This document shows positions 11,696-22,744 of a stretch of DNA of 64,000 nucleotides, in pieces; positions within the stretch are counted from its first letter, which is position 1, and the number at the start of each line of letters is the position of its first letter. The DNA is from Aegilops tauschii subsp. strangulata (lineage: Eukaryota > Streptophyta > Magnoliopsida > Poales > Poaceae). The stretch is from the NCBI RefSeq assembly GCF_002575655.3, contig NC_053037.3, positions 506,734,544 through 506,798,543 of the forward strand, read 5' to 3'. A program made the translations under genes and the position numbers. The notes under the pieces were generated by a model. It searched no databases, had not been told where the DNA came from, and was given only the letters and a program-made list of their open reading frames with translations.

Positions 11696-12144
11696 TGAGG
11701 AGAGAGGGGGCAGACACACCCTATCTATTCCACGGCACTACCCTTCCTCTCCCTTGTAGCCATCTTCCTCTCCGTAGTGCTTAGCGAAGCTCTGCCGAGA
11801 TTCCACCACCACCACCGCCACCACGCTGTCGTGCTGCCGGAGGACTCGAGCTACTACTTCAGCATCGCTCACTGGGTCGAGCAGGTGAAGGCGTCATCAA
11901 GCCGTACGTGTGTTGAACGCGGAGGTGCCGTCCGTTTGGCGCTAGATCGGGAGTTCGCGGGACGGATCGTGATTGGATCGCGAAGACGTTCGACTACATC
12001 AATCGCGTTTCTTAACGCTTCCGCTTAGCAATCTACAAGGGTATGTAGATGCAATCTCTCCTCTCGTAGATGGTCATCTCCTAGATTGATCTTGGTGAGC
12101 GGAGGAAATTTTTTGTTTCCCATTCAACGTTCCCCAACAAGACC

Positions 12145-12809
12145 AACTTCTTCCTCTTGCCACCTCTATGTGCTGGTTGTCCTACCTATCGTCCTGTTTG
12201 TTGAGAAAAAGCAATTTGTGGCCCAATGAGAAACAAACTCATTTGACGGCATCAACCGAGTCCTTGAGATTCTTCATGTTGCCACATGACAAATAACATG
12301 GTAAATGATGTTATGTAAAACATAAACGTGGGATGTTCCATAACTGTACTAAAGGTTTGTGCGATTTAGTCCACTGAAATATATACCCGGTTGTGTGTAT
12401 TTCTTCATGTCTTTGCTGGCATTCCTCGGTGATGCCCAACACATATCACATTAGACTGAAAACAGAAAAGTCTATTTGTTGTTGCTTGTCTAAAATCAGC
12501 AAACTCATGTACATATAATACTGAATTTGACACTGCTTTGTAGTGCTTGCAACTACTAACAGAGATATAGAGTTCACCGAGAAATAGTACATGGTTATGA
12601 GTAAGATGATACCTTAATAATCGAGGATCAATTACTCTTATCTCATTGATCACTAAAAGTTGTAAGATTCGGAATTAGGTGTTCATACTGAATTAAACAC
12701 CATTGTGCATTGTGCAGAAATACTAACAAAACAGAGTTCACTGAGAAGTTCAAGGTTATTTGTAAGATAATATCTTTGCAGTCAAGGGCCAAATACTCTC
12801 AATAGGTGT
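12145..12809. other. Unclassified AT-rich DNA
   Basis: No transposon end, long ORF or RNA gene was recognised. The sequence is non-repetitive within the window and could be old intronic or intergenic DNA. Two similar phrases (AACAGAGATATAGAGTTCACCGAG-like at 12557 and ACAGAGTTCACTGAGAA at 12729) suggest a small internal duplication. Confidence 0.5.
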
Positions 12810-13055
12810 TCATACAATATCTACCAAGAATTCAGGACCTACCTTATAACCTACAAAGGGGGCAAACCTTTTAAAATATTCTAGGAAAGATGTATCATGC
12901 AAATTTGTTTCAAGCACAATATTAGTAATTAACCTCACGTTGCTGTCACAAAAATACATAGAACAATCTTTACAATCATGCCAAGAAAATTCAGTGTGAA
13001 TGTATGTCAACCTGCAGCTGTCGCAAGGTTCCATCTTGACCTCATGAACAAACAA
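12810..13055 (-). CDS. Cysteine-rich 81-residue ORF, possible gene fragment
   Basis: A minus-strand ORF with gene-like composition and two CxxC pairs (CDSC near residue 11 and CKDC near residue 28), plus further cysteines and histidines between and after them. This recalls a zinc-binding module. The right boundary lies just before LINE-like sequence and the left side runs into unclassified DNA, so if real it is a fragment or one exon. I do not recognise the family. It may equally be chance. Confidence 0.25.
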   Translation of the reverse strand: MFVHEVKMEPCDSCRLTYIHTEFSWHDCKDCSMYFCDSNVRLITNIVLETNLHDTSFLEYFKRFAPFVGYKVGPEFLVDIV

Positions 13056-13077
13056 CTCAACTAATTGTCAAAATCTA

Positions 13078-13840
13078 CTTGTTTTTTGCAAATACGCAAA
13101 GCTTGCGTATCATTTCATTGATAGAACAAGAAGAGTGAATACAGGGTATGGAACAATACTTGAACGGACGCAAGAAGGCATGACATGGTTCCTGGAGCAG
13201 AGGGACATGGGTGCTCAGCCCAGAGAAAGGAAAAACAACATGACAAAACTCTCCTGGCCCTAAGAAGCAACTCGAACACAATGAAGACAACCAACAAATC
13301 CAACTCCACCATCGGGGACGCAACGGGCGATCAAGATGACGCCTTCATGAAGGGTAACGGCGTCAAGACACCGTCATCGTCCAGTCCGGCAGCCCGGACA
13401 TAGGGTTTCCCTTGATGCTCGAAGAGGGGAGAAGACGAAGACCCTGACAGCGCCTCCAAGAAGGGGACGGCACCCGTGGGCGTCGCTACTGCCAGCATCG
13501 GCAAGCCGACCAGGGATTTTTCCCTAGCCTTTTGTCCGAGCAATCCCAAGCCGCCAAGGTAGATCCAGAGAGGAGGAAGTCGAAACATAGGCCAAAGTTG
13601 CCAATCGCAGGGATGGGAGCAACGCCCATCATTGAAGCTGGCATTGGACGACACCGAAAGAGCTAGCTACAAATCCGGCACGAGCAGGAGCAACGCGTAG
13701 AGGTGAGCGGGGTTGGGCAACCGGGCGACGGGGGATGAGGCGGCGAAGGGGATGCAACGGTGGCCGGTAACTTGAACGGTCCGAGATCCGGAGAGGAACG
13801 CAGATCTGGGTCGTTAGGGCTAAACCCATTGGGACCCCGG
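13078..13840 (-). mobile_element. LINE-like 3' end, minus strand
   Basis: Read on the minus strand this ends TGAAATGATACGCAAGC, then TTTGCGTATTTGC and an A-rich tail (plus-strand TTGTTTTTTGCAAATACGC at 13079). This resembles the 3' tails of plant LINEs. The phrase CCCCTTCTTGGAGGCGCTG on the minus strand is echoed on the plus strand near 40900, again in LINE-like debris. No RT is present, so it is a 5'-truncated copy or a non-autonomous derivative. Confidence 0.5.
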
Positions 13841-14730
13841 CAAGTACAAGAAGCTAGAAGAGGAATCCAAGTTTTTTTAGCAAATCACCCCAAACATCCT
13901 TTTTACCGTTGGATTTAAGCACGAATCTTAAAGCAGAGTACAAAAGCCACATCAGTGTACCAGATTGTTCGAGACGAAACAAAGTCACCGCGAACGAACC
14001 CATCCACTCCTCTTCGCAGTTCACACCACTCATTCCTTTTCTCTCTCTCGCCGCCAACTCCTCCCTTATCCTCTTCCTTCCCATCGACCACACCACCACC
14101 GAATCATTCCTCTCTTCCCCCTCGGATGTTCCTTAGTGATGGCGGGCCCTATTCCCAGCGGTGGAGGCAAATGAGATGGATCTGACAGGCGGCAACCAAG
14201 AAGGGATCACAACAGCATGCGGCGGTTGCTCGCGACGGCTAGAGGCACTCCCCTTCGTCGCCGTGCGAGGAGAGGAGGAGCTACATCAACGACATGCGGC
14301 GGCGATCCCCTTCATCGCCATGTGAGAGGAGCCCCCTTGGCTAGAGCGGTGATCCATGAGATGATAGCCATGGTGGGGTTGCAGCGGAGTGCAACGCCTG
14401 CTCGCGAAGTCCAGAGGCGGCGGCGTCGTCTTTCTACAGGGGACGCTGGGATGCGGCAATGGAGCCACCCACTGAGCTGGAGGTGTTAGGCCGAGGATGT
14501 GGAGGCGGAGCTCACGGCCACCAGCACACATCTGCAGCTCCATGATGAGGGTGATATCGCTTCTGCCTCCCATCGGGGGTTTGACCCGAGCATAGTACAA
14601 CAGATCTTAAAGGCTTGTCGGGGTAGAGCGAGACATTGCCAGAGGAGGGCGAGGACCTGGACCTCAGCTTTAGTTCTACAACTGTGATGATACACTACAG
14701 ATGGGCATGGTGTTGGCTCCATTTCCTACA
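13841..14730. other. Unclassified GC-rich DNA, possibly part of a DNA transposon with the following tract
   Basis: It starts with a T-run and TTAGCAAATCACCCC, passes a CT-rich region resembling a leader (14035-14120), then GC-rich sequence with several ORFs of 60-100 codons on both strands. None has a recognisable domain. There is no clear terminal inverted repeat. Confidence 0.4.
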
Positions 14731-14910
14731 GTAACAACTCGCTAAACCTTTGTTGCTTCATTTTTTCAGTTGCCATGCCATGATGATCCAGGAATGCACA
14801 ACAGATTTTGTGTGATTACACTAACAATGTAAAATCACAAGTTTGGCATGAATGTGTTGCCATGGAACTAAAGCAATGTTTGTGTTGCCATGTAATTTGG
14901 TGTTGCATGT

Positions 14911-15455
14911 AATTTTGTTAATTTTATATATGTGTTTGCCATGGCAACTAGAAGATCATGTTGCCATGTAAGATTTTTAGTTTTGTAGAGGTGTTTCCCA
15001 TGGCAAATAGTAGCTTATGTTGCCATGACGGCAACATTCATTCTGTCTTCTGCCCTATCTAACGGAAAATGTTGCCATGGCAATTACAAATTTGTCCGAG
15101 AACATGGCATTTTTAATCTTTTAGCTCTATTTTTTCATGGTTTATTATGATAACATGGCAACAATCATGGTAAATTAACTATCTTTCCAACACCATCGCT
15201 ATTTTTTATTCTAAAAATTGATCTTGCTAACACTTTACGTTTTTGAGAACATGTCAAAATTACTTTCTAGCATGGTAAACTTAGTTTCATAGCCATGACC
15301 AATCTTTTTTAGAGCTATGGAAAATTTACAATTTCATTTTTCCATGGAAAACTTATCTTTTATGTAACATGGCAAATTTATAACCTTTGTGTTAGTAAAT
15401 AGTTGCCATGGAAAATTTCTTTTCATTCTTTAGATATCATTCTTGCCATGTAAAT
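14911..15455 (+). repeat. Tandem duplication within the CATGGCA tract, copy 1
   Basis: A unit of about 0.55 kb starting AATTTTGTTAATTTTATATATG. It contains GTTGCCATG, CGGCAACATTCATTCTG and CCCTAT landmarks and ends ATCATTCTTGCCATGTA. The same landmarks in the same order recur in the next unit. Confidence 0.75.
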
Positions 15456-15470
15456 CCACTATCTTGTAAG

Positions 15471-15983
15471 ATTTTGTTAATTTTATATATGTGTTTGTCA
15501 TGACAACTAGAAGATTACGTTGCCATGCCACTTTGTAGAGGTGTTTGCCAAGGCAACTAAAAGCTTATGTTGCCATGTCGGCAACATTCATTCTGGCCTG
15601 TGCCCTATATAACCGAAAATGTTGCCATGATAATTACAAATTTGTTTAAGAATCTAACACTGTTTATCTATTGGCTCTGTTTTTTGCCATGGCAACAATC
15701 ATGGCTAATTGCTTATTTTGCCAATACCATGGCTATTTTTGATATTATCAAAAATTTGATCTCGCAACACTACATTTTTTAGAACATGGCAAATTTACTT
15801 TGTAGCACGGTAAATTTACTTTCGTCACCACGGCAAATATTTTTTATAGCCATGATAAATTTAGCTTTGATTTTACCATGGCAAATTTATATTTTTTATG
15901 TAACATATTAATTTTATAGTCTTGGTTACTAAATACTTGCCATGGCAAATTGCGTTTCATTCTTTACATATCATTCTGGCATG
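15471..15983 (+). repeat. Tandem duplication within the CATGGCA tract, copy 2
   Basis: Same landmarks as copy 1 in the same order, with many substitutions and small deletions, so the duplication is old. Confidence 0.75.
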
Positions 15984-17000
15984 TATTAGAGATCTCTAAA
16001 AATTGAATGACAAATGATCTACAATACATATACCTTTTTTTGTTTTCTCTTGCAACATGAGAAAAAAATACTTTCTGTGAGATCATGGCATTTTAAGTTC
16101 ATGGAGCATCGCATTTGTAATTTATGCATCATGAAAAATTATCTCCCTTTTGCAACAATGGCAAAATAATACTTTGTAATGGAACATGGCAACTTAAGTT
16201 CATGGATCTTCGCAAATGTAGTCTATGGGGCATCAAAAATTCTTTTATTAAGTTACACCCTTGGCATTATAACTTCACACCCCATGGAAAATTTATTTCG
16301 AAGTACATGGCAAATTTAACCATAGAGCAATGACAAATTAACTATACAACCCATGGCAAAATTTAATCACAACCACGGTAAATTTGACCTTACATCCATG
16401 GCAATATAATTTTTACAACCCACGCGAAGTTTATTTTATAGTGCATGAAATTAACCTTACACCCGTGGTAGATTAGCTATACTGCCATGGCAAATTTTGT
16501 TCATAGTCCATGGAATTTTTTATACCTTTTCCAATGAAAATTTTATTTTACAAACCCATGCCAATTTCAATTTAAAGTGCATGGCAAATTAAAATCTGCA
16601 TCCCGTAGCAATTTAACTCCACAGCCCATGGCAAATTTATCTTACAATTTTACTATGGCATACCTACCTAATGTACCATGATATTTTCGACCATCTCGCA
16701 AACCAATGATGCATACTTTTGCCATCGCACCAAATAGCTATATGCAATGTTACTTATCAACATTTTTTCTAACTTTTTTTGCATTTTAATCTTTGATTTT
16801 TTTCCAAAACTTTTTGCCATGCTTTTAGATGGAAAATTCCAAGCATTTTTTGCCATGCTTTTTTTGCTTGTCCATTTTTCTAATCTTTTTCATATTTGCC
16901 ATCTTGTTTATTAACCACACGACAAAACTTAAAGTTTTCCTATTTACTATTTTTTTCCAATGGCATTTTTTTAGCATTTGTATGAATTTCATGGCATTTT

Positions 17001-17935
17001 ATAGTAACAATTCGTAAATTGTTGTTTTGCATACATGATGACAAAAACTTGTATACTACATAACAGTTCAAATTTTTTTGTACCCTGTATGGCAAAAACT
17101 CACTGCATATCTCTTTTGTTTCCCTTTCTGTTTTTTGTATACATAATTGTTTCCTATGTTTTCGTATAGTTTCTCAATTTTATTTATCCTCCTATGTAAA
17201 GGGGATTGTGTTGGGCGAGGAGGCCTACGTCTAATTGTTTTTTATGGGCTAGAAGTTTTACTCGTTCGTTCGGGACTCATTCCCAGATCGAACGAGCTGT
17301 TCCCAGCGAACGTTTTTGTTCGATGTGGGAAGGGCTCCCACGAGCGTTCAAGCGTTATTAGGGTCCTTTTTTACAATATATGGAACATGCCTCGGTGTGA
17401 CAATTCATAGAACCTCTGTCGATCAGGCTATTTCTTAGATCATCCTCAAGGCAAATGCCTAATTTAAGCTCTCGTGTTTCCCTTGACATGTCGCACATAG
17501 CAAAGAGTTGAGTTTCATTTGCACTCCCCTTCATCGACGTCCTACATTTCTCTGCTACCCACATGTCCGTCTCAATTGTTGTGCATTTGATTGAATGCCT
17601 ACAAGCCTCTTATATTTCTTCCCTTCCCGTAAGGCCCGTCACAATTATTGGGCATCTGGTTGAGCACCCGGCGTCTGTCATTCGGAGCAATGACACACAA
17701 GAGAGTAGCAGCCTAGGATGGAGCAATAGCAATATGCATGCACGCCGGTGACAAGCACGCATGCCGGCGGGAGCTTGCCACTGCTGCATTCTCCTCACAC
17801 AGTACACACACAAACACACTCATCTGGCAGCCCAATAGGCTCTTGTCGGGGACTATCGTTACACTTAAAGATATCCTAAGATCCGGAAAACATGATCACC
17901 AACAACACTTGAGCTGGTCTTATAGGGAAGACTAG
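17001..17935. other. Unclassified DNA
   Basis: Sequence of mixed composition. A segment at 17245-17360 has several CGAACG/CGTTCG motifs (TTCGTTCG, GATCGAACGAGC, AGCGAACG) that could be the end of the element containing the preceding repeat tract. No gene or transposon terminus could be supported. Confidence 0.4.
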
Positions 17936-18097
17936 GAACGTAATTTTACCGTTTATCATTTCACACATGCATATGATTTTTCCACTAAACCACATTTTCT
18001 AGGACCATAAAAGTTATAACATAGAATATAAATTCTTAATTATGAATATGGAAATATAATAATACAATATTATTGCCTCTAGGGAAAATTTCCAACA
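17936..18097 (-). mobile_element. Fragment of a Copia LTR start
   Basis: On the minus strand it begins TGTTGGAAATTTTCCCTAGA, then GGCAATAATA, the signature of a Copia LTR 5' end related to those at 6372 and 8117. It fades out after about 160 bp. Only the first part of the LTR is present, with no partner. Confidence 0.65.
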
Positions 18098-18454
18098 CCT
18101 TGATGGTGTGCTGTAAGTACTCGGGGATTTAGGTAACTGCTTGTCAGTATCGTCACCTGGACAATTGGTCGAATAGGTGTTGGGTGGCTTCATGACAAGC
18201 TTGAGGATGTCCCATGGTACACTCTAAGGACTTGGCGAGTCGCTTGAGGGTGCTATGAGGGATAGGGAAGCACTGCACGGGGTTAGGGACAAGACTGTGG
18301 GGTCTTCACCTCCGTTGTTGTGGTGAGGCCTCGTCCTCGAACCAATTGTGGGTGGGACCGTGGAGAGCTCGAAGCCGGTCGATGACTCGAAGGTGAGTGT
18401 TGGTACAGTCATGGGCATGCCTATAGAATCCTAGAGCTCATAGAAGGAGGATTG
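18098..18454. other. Unclassified flank of the Gypsy insertion
   Basis: It contains a 64-codon Ser/Thr/Pro-rich minus-strand ORF (18224-18418) and nothing recognised. With 21256-22166 it may form one older segment that was split by the Gypsy element between them. Confidence 0.4.
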
Positions 18455-19872
18455 TGATACGTCTCCATCGTATCTACTTTTCCTAATGCTCTTGCTCTTG
18501 TTTTGGACTCTCATTTGAAGGATTTTAATTTGCATGATTTGAATGAAACTAACCCGGACTGACGCTGTTTTTGGCACAACTACCATGGTGTTTTTTTGGA
18601 GAAATAAAAGTTCTCACATTTGGATGAAACTTTTTGGAGAATTATTTTGCAATAAATAAAAAATACTGGAACCAAGAACCACTGGAGGGGGGCCCTGGCT
18701 GCCCATAAGACACCAGGGCGTGCCACTCCCCTATGGCGCGCCCTGGTAGGTGGTGGGGCCCTCGAGGCCCTGCTGACCCTAATTTCAACGCTATAAAATC
18801 CTATTTTTCCAGAAAATAGGAGAGGAAGTTTCATTGCATTTTACGATACGGAGCTGCCTCCACCTCATGTTCTTCATCGGTAGGCCAGATCTGGAGCCCG
18901 TTCGGGGCTCCGAAGAGGGGAATCTTCGGTCTTCATCATCATCAACCATCCTCCATCACCAATTTCATGATGCTCACCGCCGGGAGTGAGTAATTCCTTC
19001 GTAGGCTCGATGTTAGGTGAGGAGTTGGATGAGATTCATCATGTAATCGAGTTAGTTTTGTTAGGGCTTGATCCCTAGTATCCACTATGTTCTGAGATTG
19101 ATGTTGCTATGACTTTGCTATGCTTAATGCTTGTCACTAGGGCCCGAGTGCCATGATTTCAGATCTGAACCGTTTATGTTTTAACCATTATATCTATGTT
19201 CTAGATCCGATCTTGCAAGCCATATGCACCTATTATGTGTTATGATCTGTAAACCCCAAAGTGATAATAGTTCAGATACTTTCCGGTGATGACCGTAGTT
19301 TGAGTTCATGTATTCACTATGTGTTAATGCTCTGTTCCAGTTCTCTATTAAAAGGAGGCCTTAATATCCCTTAGTTTCATTATGGACCCCGCTACCACGG
19401 GAGGATATGACAATAGATGTCATGTAAGTTCTTTTCCATAAGCACGTATGGCTATTTACGGAATACGTGCCTACATTATATTTATGAACTGGAGCTAGTT
19501 CTGTGTCGCCCTAGGTTATGACTAATATATGATGAATATCATCCGACAAATTCACCGGTCCAATGCCTACATGTTTTTCACATATTGTTCTTGTTGCGTT
19601 ACTATTGCTATTGCTACCGCTACAACTGCTACAAAACTGTTACTGTTGTTACCGTTACCACTGCTATCGTTACTATCACTATCGAACTATCATATTACTG
19701 TGCTACTGATCACTTTGGTGCACATATTTAATCTCCAGGTGTGGTTGAATTTACAACTCAACTACTAATACTTACAAATACTCTTTGGCTCCCCTTGTGT
19801 CGAATCTATAAATTTTGGTTGAATATTGTACCCTCGAATACTGTTGCGATCCCCTATACTTGTTGGTTATCA
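18455..19872 (+). mobile_element. Gypsy 5' LTR
   Basis: A 1,418-bp LTR from TGATACGTCTCCATCG to TTGGTTATCA. There is a TATA-like box at 18792-18797 (TATAAA). Near the 3' end (about 19595-19690) there is a run of degenerate GCTACTGTTAC-type trinucleotide-rich repeats. The family resembles WHAM. Confidence 0.88.
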
Positions 19873-19883
19873 AGACCTTTTTC

Positions 19884-19901
19884 TGGCGCCATTGCTGGGG
19901 A
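19884..19901 (+). promoter_or_regulatory. Primer binding site, Asp-tRNA type
   Basis: TGGCGCCATTGCTGGGGA, close to TGGCGCCGTTGCCGGGGA, which is complementary to the 3' end of plant tRNA-Asp. It is 11 bp inside the LTR. Confidence 0.8.
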
Positions 19902-19950
19902 GCATTGCTATATTTTTTGAGTCGCTTGGGATTTATATCTATTTTTCACT

Positions 19951-20466
19951 ATGAAGAATCTAAAAGATACCAGAACCAAGATTTTTTCCTCTAAGACGAG
20001 GGGAGGTAAGGAACTGCCATCTAGCTCTGTACTTGATTCGCCTTCGGTTCTGAATAAACTTGCAACACCACCACATGCTATTAATCCTGATATGTCGCAA
20101 GTTATTGATGATGCTACTTCTGCTAGGAATGATGGTTATGATGACGCTAGTACCTTGCTTGGTGATAATGTGCCACTAGGTGAATTTTTGATGAACAAAT
20201 TGCTAGACATAAAGATATTGAGAATGCTGAAACTAATGAAACTGATGAAGTCTTTGAAACTGAAAATTATGGAACACCTATTAGATCTAGCTCTCCTAGA
20301 TTTGAACTGCCTAAGATACCTGAGGGTTATGTTATGGACGGAGAGGTAGCTAGAGACTTTCTTGCTTGTAAGGATAGTGATGATCTTAAGAAATTACTAG
20401 TCAAGTTGAATGAAAAATCCTTGAATGCTAGAACGAAATGTGATGATCTTAAGAAATTACTAGTCA
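19951..20466 (+). pseudogene. Gypsy gag N-terminal fragment
   Basis: An ORF starts MKNLKDTRTKIFSSKT about 50 bp after the primer site and runs to about 20190 (GDNVPLGEFL). The coding sense then continues in another frame with an acidic Glu/Asn-rich segment (KDIENAETNETDEV, RFELPKIPEGYV). A single-base deletion near 20190 would explain the switch. A 25-bp phrase, GATGATCTTAAGAAATTACT..., occurs twice (20378 and 20440), and the second copy abuts the truncated LTR. Only the start of gag survives. Confidence 0.7.
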
Positions 20467-21255
20467 TTTATGTAATCGAGTTAGTTTTGTTAGGGCTTAA
20501 TCCCTACTATCCACTATGTTCTGAGATTCATGTTGCTATCACTTTGCTATGCTTAATGCTTGTCACTAGGTCCCATGTGCCCTGATTTCAGATCTGAACC
20601 GTTTATGTTTGCATCATTATATCTTTGTTCTAGATCCAATCTTGCGAGCCATATGCACCTATTACGTGTTATGATCCATAAACCCCAAAGTGACAATAGT
20701 TGGGGTACTTTCCGGTGATGACCGTAGTTTGAGGAGTTCATGTATTCACTATGTGTTAATGCTTTGTTCCGGTTCTCTATTAAAAGGAGGCCTTAATATC
20801 CCTTAGTTTCCTTATGGACCTCGCTATCACAGTAGGGTAGGACAAATGATGTCATGCAAGTTCTTTTCCATAAGCTAGGACAAATGATGTCGTCCTAGGT
20901 TATGACTTATATATGATGAATATCGTCCAATGAATTCAATGATCCAATGCCTATGAGTTTTTCACATATTGTTCTTGTTGCGTTACTATTGCTATTGCTA
21001 TTGTTACAACTACTACTAAACTGTTACTGCTATTACCGTTACCACTGCTATCGTTACTATCACTATCAAACTATCATATTACTGTGTACTGATCACTTTC
21101 CTGCGGATATTTAATCTCCAGATGTGGTTGAATTGACAACTCAACTACTAGTACTTACAAATATTCTTTGGCTCCCCTTGTGTCGAATCTATAAATTTGG
21201 TTTGAATACCATACCTTCGAAAACTATTGAGATCCCCTATACTTGTGGGGTATCA
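20467..21255 (+). mobile_element. Truncated Gypsy 3' LTR
   Basis: Homologous to 19038-19872 of the 5' LTR, entering at ATGTAATCGAGTTAG and ending at GGGGTATCA. It lacks the first 0.58 kb, including the promoter. A further small deletion or rearrangement is seen near 20875-20905 compared with the 5' LTR. Confidence 0.85.
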
Positions 21256-22166
21256 CACTGCACACTCGTTGGAGCCATCAAAAACTCGTTCGTCATGGCC
21301 AGAGGCACGTTGTTGACCTGGAAGGCATTGGCGAATGGGTAGAGGCCCATCGCCAAACATGTAGCGGGCGCCTCAAGTACCTGGTCCACGTCGCTCAGTG
21401 CAGTCAATGGAGGCATGCCGATGGCACTCATGCACGACGCGACGCATGAGGCGATGACGCTTGATCCGCAAAGAGCGTAGGTAGTGGTCGGCGTAGAAGT
21501 GTTTGTTTCGGTTGCCGCGCATAGGGAGATCGCGCCCCAACTGGTGCTGGAGACGGTGCTCCATGTAGACGCAGTCGATGATGATGAAACCAACAATGTT
21601 GTTGCAGGGGCACGCAACCAGATGTGCGGAGACGAGGAAGCCCGTGCTCAGGATGTACACAAGTCGCCAACGGTTGTCGACGGGGTCATTGTAGTCATAG
21701 TGCTAGCCATGATCTCTCTCGCACGCTCAACATCGTTGCGGCCAGGGACTCAATAACATTGTCAGCGCGGGTCAGGCATGTTGGAGCAGACGTCCTGCTT
21801 GAGAGCTTCGAGATAAGAATAGAGCATTCTGTCGATCTGGACATGTAGGTGCTCATTATCTCCTCGAGATGGCGTTGGACCCACGACTCCATCGAAGATT
21901 GATTGACGAATTCTGGTGAAATTTGTGACTGTGGTGGTGGGGAAAACTTGTAGAGGATGAGGATCTAATGGCTCTAATACTAAATATGAAGTTCTCTCTA
22001 CTAACTTTACTCAATCGCCATGAATTCGGTTACAAGATCTCAATTTATAGAAAGAAACTCATAGGAAGGTGGGGAATGAGGAGGAAGATGACGAGTAACC
22101 CACATACGCAAGGCCCTTGGCCGAAGCCGCCTTCCATCCAGTTCCAAGCCAATTGCGCACAGCAGC
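21256..22166 (-). other. Unclassified segment with minus-strand ORFs
   Basis: GC-rich up to about 21900. Minus-strand frames of 65-126 codons (for example 21237-21617 and 21373-21660) have gene-like composition. One contains a Cys/His/Arg-rich stretch (RNRNKHFYADHYLRSL-like) and another a MGLYPFANAFQVNNVPL segment. No family recognised. It might be a decayed gene fragment or part of an unclassified transposon. Confidence 0.35.
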
Positions 22167-22744
22167 TGATACGTCTCCAACGTATCTATAATTTTGGATT
22201 GTTCCATGCTATTATATTATCATTCTTGGATGTTTTACAATCATTATATAGCAACTTTATATCATTTTTGGGACTAACCTATTGACATAGTGCCCAGTGC
22301 CAGTTGCTGTTTTTGCTTGTTTTTTATTTCGCAAAATATCAGTACCAAACAGAGTCCAAATGCAGCGAAACTTTTTGGAGGTTTTTTGGACCAGAAGACA
22401 CCTTGGGGGCCAAGAAAGCACCTGGAAGGAGTCTCGTGGGGACCATAATACACCAGGGCACGCAAGGAGGCCCAGGCGCGCCCTGGTGGGTTGTGGGGCC
22501 CACGAGGGTCTCCTGCACCGCCTCTTTGCCCTATAAATTCCCAAATATTCTAGAAACCCTATGGGGTCGACAAAAAATAATTCCAGCCGCCACAAGTTCT
22601 AGAACCATGAGAACCAATCTAACACCATCACAGAGGGGTTCATCATCCTCATTGGTGCCTCTCCGATGATTTATGAGTAGTCCATCATAGGCCTAAGGGT
22701 CCGTAGGCAGTAGCTAGATGGCTTCCTCTCTCTTTTTTGATTCT

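Larger units (their letters stand above)
8117..12139 (+). mobile_element. Copia solo LTR (BARE/Angela-like), split by filler DNA
   Basis: It begins TGTTGGAAATATGCCC and ends TTCCCCAACA. AGACC lies on both sides (8112-8116 and 12140-12144), a perfect 5-bp target duplication, so this is a solo LTR left by LTR-LTR recombination. Without the insert its length is about 1.76 kb, normal for the group. It is interrupted at 8958/11167 by a minus-strand fragment of Copia pol. The 28 bp between the previous LTR and this one (8089-8116) contain nothing recognisable. Confidence 0.92.
14731..17000. repeat. AT-rich tract with dispersed CCATGGCAA motifs
   Basis: The palindrome-like motif TTGCCATGGCAA and its parts (CATGGCAAATTTA, TTGCCATG) recur dozens of times at irregular spacing of roughly 30-60 bp, with A/T-rich filler between. 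Both orientations are equivalent because the core is a palindrome. There is no coding frame. A larger duplication is embedded in it (14911-15455 and 15471-15983). Origin unknown. Confidence 0.75.
18455..21255 (+). mobile_element. Gypsy retrotransposon (WHAM-like), internally deleted
   Basis: It has a full 5' LTR (18455-19872), an Asp-tRNA type primer site, the beginning of gag, and then directly the last 0.79 kb of a second LTR. The whole of pol, the polypurine tract and the first 0.58 kb of the 3' LTR are missing. The flanking 5-mers (GATTG left, CACTG right) agree at three positions only, so a target duplication is not convincing. The same LTR end occurs at 1-132. Confidence 0.88.
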
